Source: an uncultured Bacteroidia bacterium (GTDB lineage Bacteria; Bacteroidota; Bacteroidia; Bacteroidales; ML635J-15). Taken from it: DNA of 64,000 nucleotides. Positions 37,702-46,401 of the stretch are shown here, one piece after another. The notes under the pieces were generated by a model. That model did no database searches. It saw only the letters and a list, made by a program, of their open reading frames with translations, and was not told the origin of the DNA. The first letter of the stretch is position 1, and each line of letters starts with the position of its first letter. Location: positions 849,346 through 913,345 of the forward strand of contig CADCCZ010000001.1 of NCBI GenBank assembly GCA_902800045.1, in the 5' to 3' direction. The position numbers were made by a program, and so were the translations under genes.

Positions 37702-38085
37702 CTATTCTTCGTCTTCTTCCACTTCCAAAACGAATGCGCTGTCGCATTCGGCCTTAGAATACCACTGGAAAGTACCGCCGCTTGTCCTGAAATAGACTTC
37801 ACTATCCTTCGACATTATCTTCAGAGCCATACGTTTCCAAGGAGTTATTCTGCCCTTGTACGACTTGTCGATCCATACGTCAACATAGTATCCGGTAGCA
37901 TTCTCGAACGAAAGAGAACACAAATCTGCATCTTTTGGCATCTGCTGTTCGAACTCTTCCATCTTTGGGAAACTATAGTCTTCCGGATTAAGTCCATCAG
38001 GGATTTGATTTGCTGTCAAAGTCTGTGCGTTTGCAGAAAAGGCTAACGCAGCAAATACAACCAATAAAAAGCATCTAAGTTTCAT
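37702..38085 (-). CDS. Small secreted protein of unknown function
   Basis: 127 residues with signal peptide MKLRCFLLVVFAALAFSANA, probably cleaved before Gln21. The mature part has a short helix (FPKMEEFEQQMPKDADLCSL) and then beta strands (YYVDVWIDKSYKGRITPW, KDSEVYFRTSGGTFQWYS). It ends in a very acidic tail EVEEDEE. The strand-rich part suggests a small beta-sandwich. I do not recognise a family. It lies between the SPFH/GYF gene (23 bp upstream) and the DHH gene, whose ATG starts one base after this stop codon, so it is translated from the same operon. Confidence 0.8.
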   Translation of the reverse strand: MKLRCFLLVVFAALAFSANAQTLTANQIPDGLNPEDYSFPKMEEFEQQMPKDADLCSLSFENATGYYVDVWIDKSYKGRITPWKRMALKIMSKDSEVYFRTSGGTFQWYSKAECDSAFVLEVEEDEE

Positions 38086-38108
38086 ATCCTAAAAAATTAA
38101 GTTAGCAA

Positions 38109-39278
38109 TTACATTTGTGGAGGAACAGGTGGCATTCCCGGCATTGGCGGAGGAACGGCACCGAACAATGCGGAAAGTTCTTGCACAGTTCCTGCAGCAG
38201 CCCACGAAGGCATACCCTGTTTCCATACCAACGAATCCTTGGTCAACTGTCCGTTTGCAACCATCGACGACAAAGTATTCATGTCGAACGGTCCAGACTG
38301 CTGTCCGTTTACTGCAACAAAGTAAGTCGACTGTGCAGGCATTGGCGGAGGTGCAACAGCTGGTTGCTGCTGATATCCACCCTGTTGTGGCTGCTGGTAT
38401 TGTGGCTGTTGATTCATCATCGGATTCATTGCATTCATCATTTGTCCTGCCATAGCAAATCCCATGCCCATTCCCATTCCAGATGCGGCGGCACCACCTC
38501 CTGGGTTGGTTGCAGCGGCCTCCATAGCGTTGGCAGCCTGGAACTGAGTATACCTGTTGAGGTCGCCCAAAACGCCCATGCTCGAACGCTTGTCCATAGC
38601 CTTTTCGACCTCCTCTGGGAGACTAATGTTGGAGACAAGGAACTTGGTCATATTCAGACCATACTCCTTATATTCATCAATTATTACTTGACCTATTTTT
38701 TCGGAGAATTCGTTATAGTTCGAAGCCATGTCGAGAACAGGAATTTTCGACTCAGCAACTGCATCCGAAAAACGGGTAATAATGATATTTCTTAATTGAT
38801 TGTTAATTTTTTCAACAGTGAAATCGCCATCGGTTCCGACGATGTCCTTGATGAATTTTCCAGCATCCTCGACTCTATATTCGTAAACACCGAAAGCACG
38901 CAGACGAACAGGACCGAATTCGGGGTCACGGACCATTACTGGATTTGGAGTACCCCACTTGTTGTCGAGGAATTTCTTTGTGTTGACAAAGTATACCTCA
39001 GCCTTGAACGGGCTGTTGAAACCATACTTCCAGCCTTTCAATGTTGAAAGGATTGGCATGTTCTGTGTCGATAGCGTGTACATGCCCGGCTGGAATATGT
39101 CGGCAATCTGACCTTCGTTGATGAATACAGCAACCTGCGATTCGCGCACAGTCAACTTTGCTCCCATCTTTATTTCGTTCTGGTAACGCGGGAAACGATA
39201 AACGATAGTGTTATTCGACGGGTCGAGCCAGTCGATGATGTCTATAAATTCATTTTTTAGTTTATTGAACAAACCCAT
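38109..39278 (-). CDS. SPFH-domain protein with C-terminal GYF_2 domain (virion core protein-like, COG4260)
   Basis: 389-residue cytoplasmic or membrane-associated protein. Residues 1-240 form a band-7/SPFH-like region (SQVAVFINEGQIADIFQPGM, GVYEYRVEDAGKFIKDIVG, YGLNMTKFLVSNISLPEEVE). A low-complexity linker of Gly, Met, Gln and Pro follows (about 260-325). A GYF_2/DUF4339 domain comes next (about 326-375, YFVAVNGQQSGPFDMNTLSS, then VWKQGMPSWAAA) and a proline-rich tail GAVPPPMPGMPPVPPQM. Relatives include Bacillus YdjI, reported to act in membrane-stress responses. It has no obvious membrane helix. It lies 18 bp after the Hpt gene in a long operon. Confidence 0.9.
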   Translation of the reverse strand: MGLFNKLKNEFIDIIDWLDPSNNTIVYRFPRYQNEIKMGAKLTVRESQVAVFINEGQIADIFQPGMYTLSTQNMPILSTLKGWKYGFNSPFKAEVYFVNTKKFLDNKWGTPNPVMVRDPEFGPVRLRAFGVYEYRVEDAGKFIKDIVGTDGDFTVEKINNQLRNIIITRFSDAVAESKIPVLDMASNYNEFSEKIGQVIIDEYKEYGLNMTKFLVSNISLPEEVEKAMDKRSSMGVLGDLNRYTQFQAANAMEAAATNPGGGAAASGMGMGMGFAMAGQMMNAMNPMMNQQPQYQQPQQGGYQQQPAVAPPPMPAQSTYFVAVNGQQSGPFDMNTLSSMVANGQLTKDSLVWKQGMPSWAAAGTVQELSALFGAVPPPMPGMPPVPPQM

Positions 39279-39296
39279 ATTCCTATTTTTTAATTA

Positions 39297-39614
39297 TTAA
39301 TAAATACATTTCTTTAATTCTTCAATATGTTTTTCGACAGACGAAAAAAGTTCCGAGGATATTCCGGCATAATCTGCACAAAAATCCGACTTTGGCATAT
39401 TTTCCAATTCGGATATCCGCTCGGCTATGTTGACGAAACCGAAAACACCAACAGACCCTTTCAACTTATGAAGCAAAGATGATGCCAATTGGTAGTCGCG
39501 ACTCAAGTCGATAACTGTCAACGAATTGCGCAGACTTGCAAACTCGTTTTCGAAACATGAAAGCAAACTGCGTTGCAACTCAATGTCGTTAGCAGTACGC
39601 TCGTTGAAGGCATC
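39297..39614 (-). CDS. Histidine phosphotransfer (Hpt) domain protein
   Basis: About 105 residues of a four-helix Hpt bundle. The phosphoacceptor is the His of LLHKLKGSVGVFGF (near residue 48), the usual HxLKGxxxxxG pattern. The frame is open to a GTG at 39644, but that codon sits 5 nt after the -7 box TACCTTTG (39650-39657). The next start, ATG 39614 (MDAFNERTANDIEL), is therefore preferred, unless the message is leaderless. Such stand-alone Hpt proteins relay phosphate between hybrid kinases and regulators. The adjacent LytS/LytTR pair is transcribed separately, so partnership is not proven. Confidence 0.85.
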   Translation of the reverse strand, partial: DAFNERTANDIELQRSLLSCFENEFASLRNSLTVIDLSRDYQLASSLLHKLKGSVGVFGFVNIAERISELENMPKSDFCADYAGISSELFSSVEKHIEELKKCIY

Positions 39615-39649
39615 CATTTCTATCTTCACTTCTGTCCAAGTCACAATGT

Positions 39650-39678
39650 CAAAGGTACAAAAAAAAATAATACCTCAA
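39650..39678 (-). promoter_or_regulatory. Promoter of the hpt-to-yfhO operon
   Basis: On the minus strand TTG (39676-39678) is followed after 18 bp by TACCTTTG (39650-39657). The TTG lies in the loop of the lytTR terminator hairpin, so terminator and promoter overlap. Confidence 0.6.
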
Positions 39679-39698
39679 AATTAAGGTATTATTTTTTT
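39661..39698 (-). terminator. Terminator of the LytS-LytTR transcript
   Basis: AATAATACCT / AGGTATTATT stem with flanking A- and T-tracts, 20 bp after the LytTR regulator stop codon on the minus strand. Confidence 0.85.
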
Positions 39699-39718
39699 CA
39701 AAAATATTAAGACCTTTA

Positions 39719-40432
39719 TTATCTTCTTAACAAGCGAGTGTTTATATAGTCGACAAAGGTATCTCTATACGAACGACCGATTGGAACCTGATTTCCCTTG
39801 ATGTTGATATATGCGCCTTCGATATCGTCGATGTGGTTTACATTGACGATGTACGACTTGCTAACCCTGAAGAACATGTTTTCGGGAAGTTTGTTGAAGA
39901 TAGTCTTTACGTTCATTGCCGTCATGTACTTTCCGTGTGTTGCATGGATAATGACATAATCCTTAAGACCTTCGATGAACAGCAGATCGTCGAAATTAAT
40001 CTTTATATACTTTCTTTCCGACTTGATGAAAATAAACTTGTCTTCGAAAGCATCGAATACGCAAGGTGATTCCGACATCTTAAGAATTTCTTCTGCCTTA
40101 GCAACCGATCTTACAAAACGTTCGAACTTTATCGGCTTTACAAGGTAGTCGACAACGTCGAGTTCGTAAGCTTCAACAGCATACTGCGAATATGCAGTTG
40201 TAAGTATTACCATCGGCGGATTGTCGAGGTTCTTCAAGAACTCGATACCGTTCATGCCCGGCATTTCTACGTCAAGAAACATCAGGTCGACCTTGTTTTT
40301 CAGTAAAAACTTGCTTGCTTCTGCCGAATTTGCGAACTCACCTACCAATTCAAGGTTTTCGAGTTCTTCGATATTCATCCTCATGCCTTCACGTGCCAGA
40401 GGTTCGTCTTCTACAATAATACATTTAATCAT
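39719..40432 (-). CDS. LytTR-family response regulator
   Basis: 237-residue two-component regulator. The receiver domain (1-120) starts MIKCIIVEDEPLAREGM, has the phosphoacceptor Asp in LMFLDVEMPGMNGIEF (near residue 54) and the Lys of YLVKPIKFERF (near 102). The LytTR DNA-binding domain (about 140-235) has FIFIKSERKYIKINFDDLLF, FRVSKSYIVNVNHID and QVPIGRSYRDTF. It overlaps the kinase gene by 8 bp and so forms a pair with it. Its target genes are not evident here. Confidence 0.93.
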   Translation of the reverse strand: MIKCIIVEDEPLAREGMRMNIEELENLELVGEFANSAEASKFLLKNKVDLMFLDVEMPGMNGIEFLKNLDNPPMVILTTAYSQYAVEAYELDVVDYLVKPIKFERFVRSVAKAEEILKMSESPCVFDAFEDKFIFIKSERKYIKINFDDLLFIEGLKDYVIIHATHGKYMTAMNVKTIFNKLPENMFFRVSKSYIVNVNHIDDIEGAYINIKGNQVPIGRSYRDTFVDYINTRLLRR

Positions 40433-41468
40433 TTTCTAATAATATTTTTAGTTCAACAATAAAATACAGACCTTTATCTTGAATATCAAGCACATACTTA
40501 CCAGGATACAGGAGATCCAACCTTTTCCTTGTATTCACTATGCCAATGCCGCTCGACTTTGACTTAGCGAATTCGGTGTCAGTCGAATCCTCGCTCTTGG
40601 TGTTTTGGACCACAAAGGAAACATATTTTTCGTCAACTCCAACAAAAATTTTCACAAACTTTTCACCAGAGTTATTTACACTTACATATTTGAATGCATT
40701 TTCGAGCAGAGAAATGGTGACGAAAGGATAAACCATCACACCTTCCATGACACCAACCTTTTGGTAATCAATGTTCAAATCTGTCTGGCGCATCTTCTGC
40801 AACTCTATATAGTTCTCGATATGCTTTATTTCCGACTTCATCATAACCTTTTCGTCGGGATTCTCGTACAACTGATACCTAAGCAGTTCCGACAATGTCA
40901 TAACCATGTCTGATGTTGTCGACGCCTTCTCTTTTCTGGACTGTATGTATATTACATTCAGAGTATTAAACAAGAAATGTGGATTCAACTGCAAATTGAG
41001 ATAATATAGTTCCAGCTTGCGTTTCTCCGCTTCAAGTTCTTTTATGTTCTCGATTCTTTCGTTCACATTTTTTTCAGAATACGGATTGCCTGTCATTATT
41101 ATCATGTACATCGCCGACAAACCAGTGGACAAAAGAACATATATGTCTATGCTGCCATAACTCAATGAAACCAATATGAACGTCACTAGGAAATTTAACA
41201 AAATGGCACCTATTTCAATAAGGACCATTTGCCATAGCTTTATATTCTTTCGGCGACAAACATGTCGAAACAGCATTATGAGTGCAACCGAGAATGCAAT
41301 ATCCTTAAGCAAAATAACGACAACAGCTACAATTGTATTAACTACAGAACCTTGCCATGTGCTATTCGCAATTACACTCAAAGTACACAAAACAGCATAA
41401 AGTATGGTAAATACCAACATAAATACTATTCTTTTTCCTTGCGTATATGAGTCAGTCTTTGCTTTCAT
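40425..41468 (-). CDS. LytS-like sensor histidine kinase
   Basis: 347 residues. The N-terminal third has four predicted membrane helices (about residues 12-140) and no large external sensor domain. A short coiled coil leads to the His_kinase motif LNLQLNPHFLFNTLNVIYIQ (phospho-His near residue 163). The ATPase domain has LLENAFKYVSV and the GIGIVNTRKRLDLLYPG loop near 315. It is encoded with the overlapping LytTR regulator. The promoter -7 box TACCTTTG is 20 bp upstream (41488-41495). Confidence 0.92.
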   Translation of the reverse strand: MKAKTDSYTQGKRIVFMLVFTILYAVLCTLSVIANSTWQGSVVNTIVAVVVILLKDIAFSVALIMLFRHVCRRKNIKLWQMVLIEIGAILLNFLVTFILVSLSYGSIDIYVLLSTGLSAMYMIIMTGNPYSEKNVNERIENIKELEAEKRKLELYYLNLQLNPHFLFNTLNVIYIQSRKEKASTTSDMVMTLSELLRYQLYENPDEKVMMKSEIKHIENYIELQKMRQTDLNIDYQKVGVMEGVMVYPFVTISLLENAFKYVSVNNSGEKFVKIFVGVDEKYVSFVVQNTKSEDSTDTEFAKSKSSGIGIVNTRKRLDLLYPGKYVLDIQDKGLYFIVELKILLEND

Positions 41469-41487
41469 TGCAGTTTAATCTATCTTG

Positions 41488-41495
41488 CAAAGGTA
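41488..41495 (-). promoter_or_regulatory. -7 promoter box of the LytS-LytTR operon
   Basis: The minus strand reads TTTTACCTTTGCAAG, containing TACCTTTG. No TTG is at standard spacing. Confidence 0.5.
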
Positions 41496-41599
41496 AAACA
41501 TTTTTTAGTATCATGTAACTAGAAGTTGAATTAATGTTGCCGACAAACCAAAATTATACTAAACAGCGATATGGCACGAACTTAATGTCATCAGTGCGG

Positions 41600-43252
41600 T
41601 TAAAAATAACTCTTATAGCCGAAATGTATTTTTGAGTTGCTGAAATTAAAACTGTTATCGTTTTGTTTGCCTATTGCATATATAAGCGAGAATATTCCAG
41701 CCGAAGTGCCAAGATCGATACCAACACCCAAACCGACAGCATAATTTGAATTGTCGGAATCGGTAAACTTTTTGCCGAAATACATGGCGTCAGCGAGGAC
41801 ATATACAGCAGAACTACGTTCGAACAAATACCTGAATTCTATATTTCCGAGCGTATAATACGTTGCAGGCAGCGATAGTTCGTCGAATCCACGCATAGTG
41901 TTAAGTCCGCCCACCCACAACAATTCGTTGGCATATATGCTTTTGCTATACAACATCTTAGAGCTGTTTCTAAGCTTTATGGTAAAATAATTCCTGAAGC
42001 CTATATATCCACTGATGTCGTAATAAATGTTAGATTGGAAAATGGGCTTTTCTTCATCTCCATGCTTACGGCCTGCATCGGCCAGCATTTCGAAGACAAT
42101 GCCTCGATACGGATTCCTAACATTGTCGAGATTGCACACCTTGATGCCAAAGCCCCACAAATTCGCCTTATACTTTACGTATCCCGCCTGTGATGCCGTA
42201 TCGTTTCCAATAGGAAACGACGAGGTGTTGCGATAATATAAAAATCCACCCCTACTTACATAATTGCCTACAATAACTTTTCCAACAACATCGGTTTTAA
42301 GGTACGACGAGTCCTTCTTCTCAAGACTGAAATCGGCTCCCAGACCTATTGGCGACCTGAAAATGTATGGAAAATTTCCTCCAACATTAAGAAGTTGATT
42401 CTGAGACTCATACTTTTTCCAAGAAAACTTAAAGTCCTCGCCGCAATGGAACACATTAACCAGCGCCAAATCGATGTCGCCGGTAATCATCAGCCTGCCT
42501 GTTGTCTGGCTTTTGGGCATTATTCCAAGCACACCATTGAACGAACTGGCTTTCTTGTTCTTAATGAACAACAGCACATCGGATTTTCTTTCGGAAAACG
42601 CAAGCTGGAACGGCTGCTCCTGTTCAAGAAACGGGATGTTCCGAAGCCGGACGTCTATCTTGTCGAGTTTTGCCGTGGTAAGTATGGTATTCTTTTTCAA
42701 TTCGAGCACATGCTCCAGATAATATCTCTTAATTTTTGCATCACCATTTATTATCAAGCTGTCCAACTTTATAAGTTCGCCTTTGTCGATGCTTATCTTT
42801 GCCGAAAAAGCCGTATCGCAGAAATTAACACTATCGAGCTTTGCCGATGCAAAAATGTACCCTCTTTCGGTGTAATACTCCACTATCCTATTGCACAATT
42901 CGGGCAGGTACAACAAGTTATGCATTTTCTTCCTGCTTGTCCGAAATGGCAGGCTGTCGGCATCGACAGAAATATTTGTGCATGATTTTCCGAGAGTTGC
43001 ATAGGCGTAAATGTTTTTGTCATAGTGTTTTATGCTATCGTATCCAGCGGTGTAATAGGATTTTCTTTGCATTTTTGCGATAAACCCCTCGAGAAACAAA
43101 CCTGCGGAAACACTGTCACATTTTTTTTGCTTCGAGAATACATAGTTGTCGGTTTCGGAATTGCGCACATATATGCTTACCCGCTGGGCATTAGCGTACA
43201 TGCAAGCAAGCATTGCAATGCAAAATGTAATATTCCGAAGCAACAGGCGCAT
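41600..43252 (-). CDS. BamA/TamA-like outer-membrane beta-barrel protein
   Basis: The ATG at 43252 gives 550 residues beginning MRLLLRNITFCIAMLACMYA, a signal peptide ending near ANAQ. A GTG at 43273 lies in a hairpin and is rejected. The N-terminal part (about 25-220) contains POTRA-like units (ERGYIFASAKLDSVNF, DKGELIKLDSLIINGDAKIK, KLDKIDVRLRNIPFLEQEQP). From about 230 the barrel strands follow, with WVGGLNTMRGFDELSLPATY (an RGF motif of the Omp85 superfamily) near 450. It ends with an aromatic residue (KIHFGYKSYF). It may insert or secrete proteins, but no partner gene is adjacent. The gene upstream encodes a DUF4831 protein. Confidence 0.85.
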   Translation of the reverse strand: MRLLLRNITFCIAMLACMYANAQRVSIYVRNSETDNYVFSKQKKCDSVSAGLFLEGFIAKMQRKSYYTAGYDSIKHYDKNIYAYATLGKSCTNISVDADSLPFRTSRKKMHNLLYLPELCNRIVEYYTERGYIFASAKLDSVNFCDTAFSAKISIDKGELIKLDSLIINGDAKIKRYYLEHVLELKKNTILTTAKLDKIDVRLRNIPFLEQEQPFQLAFSERKSDVLLFIKNKKASSFNGVLGIMPKSQTTGRLMITGDIDLALVNVFHCGEDFKFSWKKYESQNQLLNVGGNFPYIFRSPIGLGADFSLEKKDSSYLKTDVVGKVIVGNYVSRGGFLYYRNTSSFPIGNDTASQAGYVKYKANLWGFGIKVCNLDNVRNPYRGIVFEMLADAGRKHGDEEKPIFQSNIYYDISGYIGFRNYFTIKLRNSSKMLYSKSIYANELLWVGGLNTMRGFDELSLPATYYTLGNIEFRYLFERSSAVYVLADAMYFGKKFTDSDNSNYAVGLGVGIDLGTSAGIFSLIYAIGKQNDNSFNFSNSKIHFGYKSYF

Positions 43253-43265
43253 ATCAATAAAACGC

Positions 43266-43289
43266 AAAGACACGAAAAATCGTGTCTTT
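43266..43289 (-). terminator. Hairpin between the DUF4831 gene and the barrel gene
   Basis: AAAGACACGA / TCGTGTCTTT stem with an AAAA loop, 14 bp before the preferred ATG of the barrel gene. On the minus strand it is followed by GCGTTTTATT, a weak T-run. It may terminate the DUF4831 transcript or form a leader hairpin of the barrel gene. Confidence 0.5.
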
Positions 43290-43340
43290 CACTTATCAAA
43301 AATATTCAATATTAGAGCATTCTGGTCCGACAAGGTCTGA

Positions 43341-44510
43341 CTATTTCGTATATACACCTTTTATCGAACCGTATTTTTCATCGAATTCGACTTTTAGGTT
43401 TTTATTCTTGAAAATTTCGGCAGGCAGATGTCCCAAATAACCGCACTGAGGAACAGTAACTATGCCTCTGTAATATGTAAAATCTTCAAAATCAACAGAA
43501 AGTGTCACTTCTGAAGGTATGCGATAATACAAACCTGTCTTTTTCTCTTTTTTCTTAAGGTCGTATTGCCTGCCGTAGAAATTGCTTACTTCCTTGGCGG
43601 CATTAGCATTCTTAAGTATAAGATATACAGGCTCTGAGCTTTCTGTTTTCTGACTTACTACTTCATCGTCGGAAGTAATGTAGCAAATAGGAACTCTCTC
43701 CTCGTTAAGGTCAGACTGCGGTGTATAATAGAACACAAATTCGTTTGTCTGCTTGGTTATCTTGCCGATGAACAATTCCAAATAACGTTGTTCCAACTCC
43801 TTGAGACCGTTAACCATAACATCGATGTCGGTTGGCGGTGTGTCGGTATCGAACTGGGCTGTCAATATCTTGAACAGACGCTTTCTTATCTTTATTATAT
43901 AGTTTGCGGCCTCTTCGGCTTTCATTTCTTCATCCTTGCTGACAATGACAGTATTATATATAGGTATCTTTTGGAAAACCGAATCTATCTCCACAACCTT
44001 GTAAGTTGTGTCGGTGTTGCCGATAAAGTTGCGCTTCACGCCATAATCGGTAAAAACTGGCATCTCGAAATTAGATTCCTTGGTAAAATGACTTTCGCTG
44101 TCGGAAGACTGCATATCGGACGGTTCGCCACAATTGTATCCGACAATGATGCCCTTGCTGTTGTATACGATGTTGGCTTCGCGGTCGCTAACTACCATAA
44201 AGCAGGCATTCGGGTCGGGCTGCTGAATCTTGTTGACCTGAACATTCTCAATGCTTATGTCCGACGAACTTGCCGAAGGAGCATTCTTTATACACAAATA
44301 CTTTTCGGCATATTTATAAAAAGGACCAGGTATCAATGTCTCTTTTGTAACTTTTACTCTGATTTCGAGAGTTGTCTGCGGCAAATAATATATACAGGAG
44401 TTCTTCTTAATCCTAACATTCTGTTCCGTAAGCGGAAACACTTGTATCTGGGCGCAGCAATAAAGCATTGCAATCAGCGTAAATACCATTGTCAAACCAA
44501 ATCTTTTCAT
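43341..44510 (-). CDS. DUF4831 family protein
   Basis: 389-residue secreted or envelope protein with signal MKRFGLTMVFTLIAMLYCCA. The conserved family segment YYLPQTTLEIRVKVTKETLI, followed by PGPFYKYAEKYL, is near residues 41-72. A long Ser/Asp-rich middle is followed by a helical part with DEEMKAEEAANYIIKIRKRL (near 195) and by a C-terminal beta domain (GLYYRIPSEVTLSVDF). DUF4831 is found in Bacteroidota and has no known function. The promoter TTG-19-TATCTTTG lies at 44537-44566. It follows nnrDE on the same strand but is separated by its own promoter. Confidence 0.88.
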   Translation of the reverse strand: MKRFGLTMVFTLIAMLYCCAQIQVFPLTEQNVRIKKNSCIYYLPQTTLEIRVKVTKETLIPGPFYKYAEKYLCIKNAPSASSSDISIENVQVNKIQQPDPNACFMVVSDREANIVYNSKGIIVGYNCGEPSDMQSSDSESHFTKESNFEMPVFTDYGVKRNFIGNTDTTYKVVEIDSVFQKIPIYNTVIVSKDEEMKAEEAANYIIKIRKRLFKILTAQFDTDTPPTDIDVMVNGLKELEQRYLELFIGKITKQTNEFVFYYTPQSDLNEERVPICYITSDDEVVSQKTESSEPVYLILKNANAAKEVSNFYGRQYDLKKKEKKTGLYYRIPSEVTLSVDFEDFTYYRGIVTVPQCGYLGHLPAEIFKNKNLKVEFDEKYGSIKGVYTK

Positions 44511-44536
44511 AAAGAAATCATTTTAAACATTGAGTG

Positions 44537-44566
44537 CAAAGATAAGGAATATTTACGAATTGGCAA
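44537..44566 (-). promoter_or_regulatory. Promoter of the DUF4831 gene
   Basis: On the minus strand TTG (44564-44566), 19 bp, then TATCTTTG (44537-44544) followed by C. The leader would be about 20 nt. Confidence 0.65.
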
Positions 44567-44619
44567 AGCCGAGCTAAAGGTTACGATTTTGCATGTAATA
44601 CAACATCAAGCATTGCCAT

Positions 44620-46131
44620 TCAGTTTTCTAAGCTTCGGCAAACATCGGGCAGACAATCGATAATGTCGGTTGCAATCGTCGAGATACGTCCTAACCTACT
44701 TGCAGCCAATTTGCCTGCTTCGCCATGCAACCATACGCCAATAGTTGCAGCCTCGTCAATACTGTAACCTTGTGCTAGCAACGACGTTACGATGCCAGTC
44801 AGCACATCGCCGCTACCGCCAGTAGCAATACCCGGATTGCGTCCATTGTAAAATACAACATGTCCGTTTGTTAACGAAATGGCTGTAACTCCGCCTTTTA
44901 ACACGACCACAGAATTATGCGAGCGGGAAAATTCCGACATGAATTTCAGTTTGTCCAGCGTTGATGACATTTTTCCGAACAGCCGTTCAAACTCTTTCGG
45001 ATGCGGTGTCAATACACAGTTTGTAATTTTCGCCAACTTTGAATTGTCGGCGGCAAGGATATTAAGAGCATCGGCATCCATAACCATTGGCTTGCCACAG
45101 GTAATCAGAGAATCAACTTCTGCCACTGCGCTGCTACCGACGCCAATGCCGGGACCAACACCAATAGATGAATACTTTTCAATGCTCATTGTCTTGCTGT
45201 TCCGAATGTTGTCATCATTCAATTCAAGCATTGCTTCTGGCACTGCAACCTGCATTATGTTTGAAATTTCGGCTGGCACATGCACAGTAAGAAGTCCCAC
45301 ACCTGCCCTCATGCACGCACGCGATGCCATTATTGCCGCACCTGCTTTTCCAACGCCACCAGCCACTAGCAAGGCATGACCAAAAGTTCCCTTGTGGTCG
45401 AAATCGTGTCGCGGTTTGATAAGTTTCACAATGTCGGCCTTTTCAAGATAGTAGAACTCGGTGACGAACGACGACAACGAATCCTTGTCATGACCAATAT
45501 CAACTATACGAATATCACCGTAGTACATCGAATTTTCGGCAAGCATTGCCGAAAGATGATAGTCTTGTATCGACAGAGTAAGGTCAGCCTTTACAATAGC
45601 GCCGTCGTTACCACGGTTGTCGTCGGCAAACAATCCCGACGGAATGTCGATTGACACCACCTTTCCGGGAAAATTGTTTATGGCTTCTATAACCTTAGCA
45701 AAACCTCCTGCCACACTGCGGTTTAGTCCAGTCCCAAATATCGCATCAACTACAATCGCATTGTCGTCGGATGGGAAACAAACATCAAGTTCATCTTTTG
45801 CCGACAACACCCGGATGCCCATGTCGTTTACCTTATTTAAATTAACAAGACATTCAGGACTAATATTTGCGGAAAAGTCGCACATACATACCGTCACGTC
45901 GGCATTATCCTCCTTAAGTTTCCTTGCCAGACCAAGTCCGTCGCCACCATTGTTACCTGTGCCCGACACCACAACGAACCTTTTGCCGTCAACATTTCCG
46001 ACAAATGCCTTCAGATGGACATACAGCTCACAAACGGCACGCTCCATTAGTTCGTACGACGACACCCCTTGCGCTGCCATTGTCAAGGCATCGAGTTTCT
46101 GCGCTTGCGACGATGTAAGAATCTTTTTCAT
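44620..46131 (-). CDS. nnr: Bifunctional NAD(P)HX epimerase/dehydratase
   Basis: Repairs hydrated NADH and NADPH. The N-terminal YjeF_N epimerase domain (about 1-215) has VVSGTGNNGGDGLGLARKL near residue 55 and DAIFGTGLNRSVAGG near 130. The C-terminal ADP-dependent dehydratase domain (about 225-500) has KGTFGHALLVAGGVGKAGA near 245, VLTPHPKEFERLFG near 378 and the catalytic GSGDVLTG near 438. The 503-residue length is normal for the fused protein. A -7 box TATTTTTG lies at 46148-46155 (minus strand), 16 bp upstream. Confidence 0.95.
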   Translation of the reverse strand: MKKILTSSQAQKLDALTMAAQGVSSYELMERAVCELYVHLKAFVGNVDGKRFVVVSGTGNNGGDGLGLARKLKEDNADVTVCMCDFSANISPECLVNLNKVNDMGIRVLSAKDELDVCFPSDDNAIVVDAIFGTGLNRSVAGGFAKVIEAINNFPGKVVSIDIPSGLFADDNRGNDGAIVKADLTLSIQDYHLSAMLAENSMYYGDIRIVDIGHDKDSLSSFVTEFYYLEKADIVKLIKPRHDFDHKGTFGHALLVAGGVGKAGAAIMASRACMRAGVGLLTVHVPAEISNIMQVAVPEAMLELNDDNIRNSKTMSIEKYSSIGVGPGIGVGSSAVAEVDSLITCGKPMVMDADALNILAADNSKLAKITNCVLTPHPKEFERLFGKMSSTLDKLKFMSEFSRSHNSVVVLKGGVTAISLTNGHVVFYNGRNPGIATGGSGDVLTGIVTSLLAQGYSIDEAATIGVWLHGEAGKLAASRLGRISTIATDIIDCLPDVCRSLEN

Positions 46132-46147
46132 ACCAAATTCTTTTTAG

Positions 46148-46155
46148 CAAAAATA
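46148..46155 (-). promoter_or_regulatory. -7 promoter box of the NAD(P)HX repair gene
   Basis: TATTTTTG followed by C on the minus strand, 16 bp before the ATG. No well-spaced TTG. Confidence 0.4.
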
Positions 46156-46364
46156 CTCAGACCAAAGTAGAATAGGCATTATTTCTGCAATATTTTTTTA
46201 ACAAAAAAGAATTTGTGTTAATAACTTTGGCCTTTTATTTTCGACCAAAATGCTCGCTACGGCATTATTTTACAACAGTTATACAGATGATTAAACCTTC
46301 TATACACATCCACTATTGTTAACAAAATGATATGTTAAAAAACATTTTTGTATTCGCAATTTAA

Positions 46365-46372
46365 TATATTTG
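46365..46372 (+). promoter_or_regulatory. -7 promoter box of the T9SS cargo gene
   Basis: TATATTTG followed by C, 29 bp before the ATG. The nearest TTG (46348-46350) is only 14 bp away. The divergent 270-bp gap (46132-46401) otherwise holds no gene. Confidence 0.45.
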
Positions 46373-46401
46373 CAAGATACATAACCTTTTAATACAATAA
46401 T

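Noticed and set aside
37701..37802. N-terminal extension of the DHH gene into the preceding gene
   Set aside because: The extension is out-of-frame translation of the secreted-protein gene; the ATG at 37700 follows that gene's stop and starts a normal DHH N-terminus.
43788..44663. Open frame of 291 codons opposite the DUF4831 gene
   Set aside because: Antisense shadow; the opposite strand encodes a protein with signal peptide and a recognised family segment.
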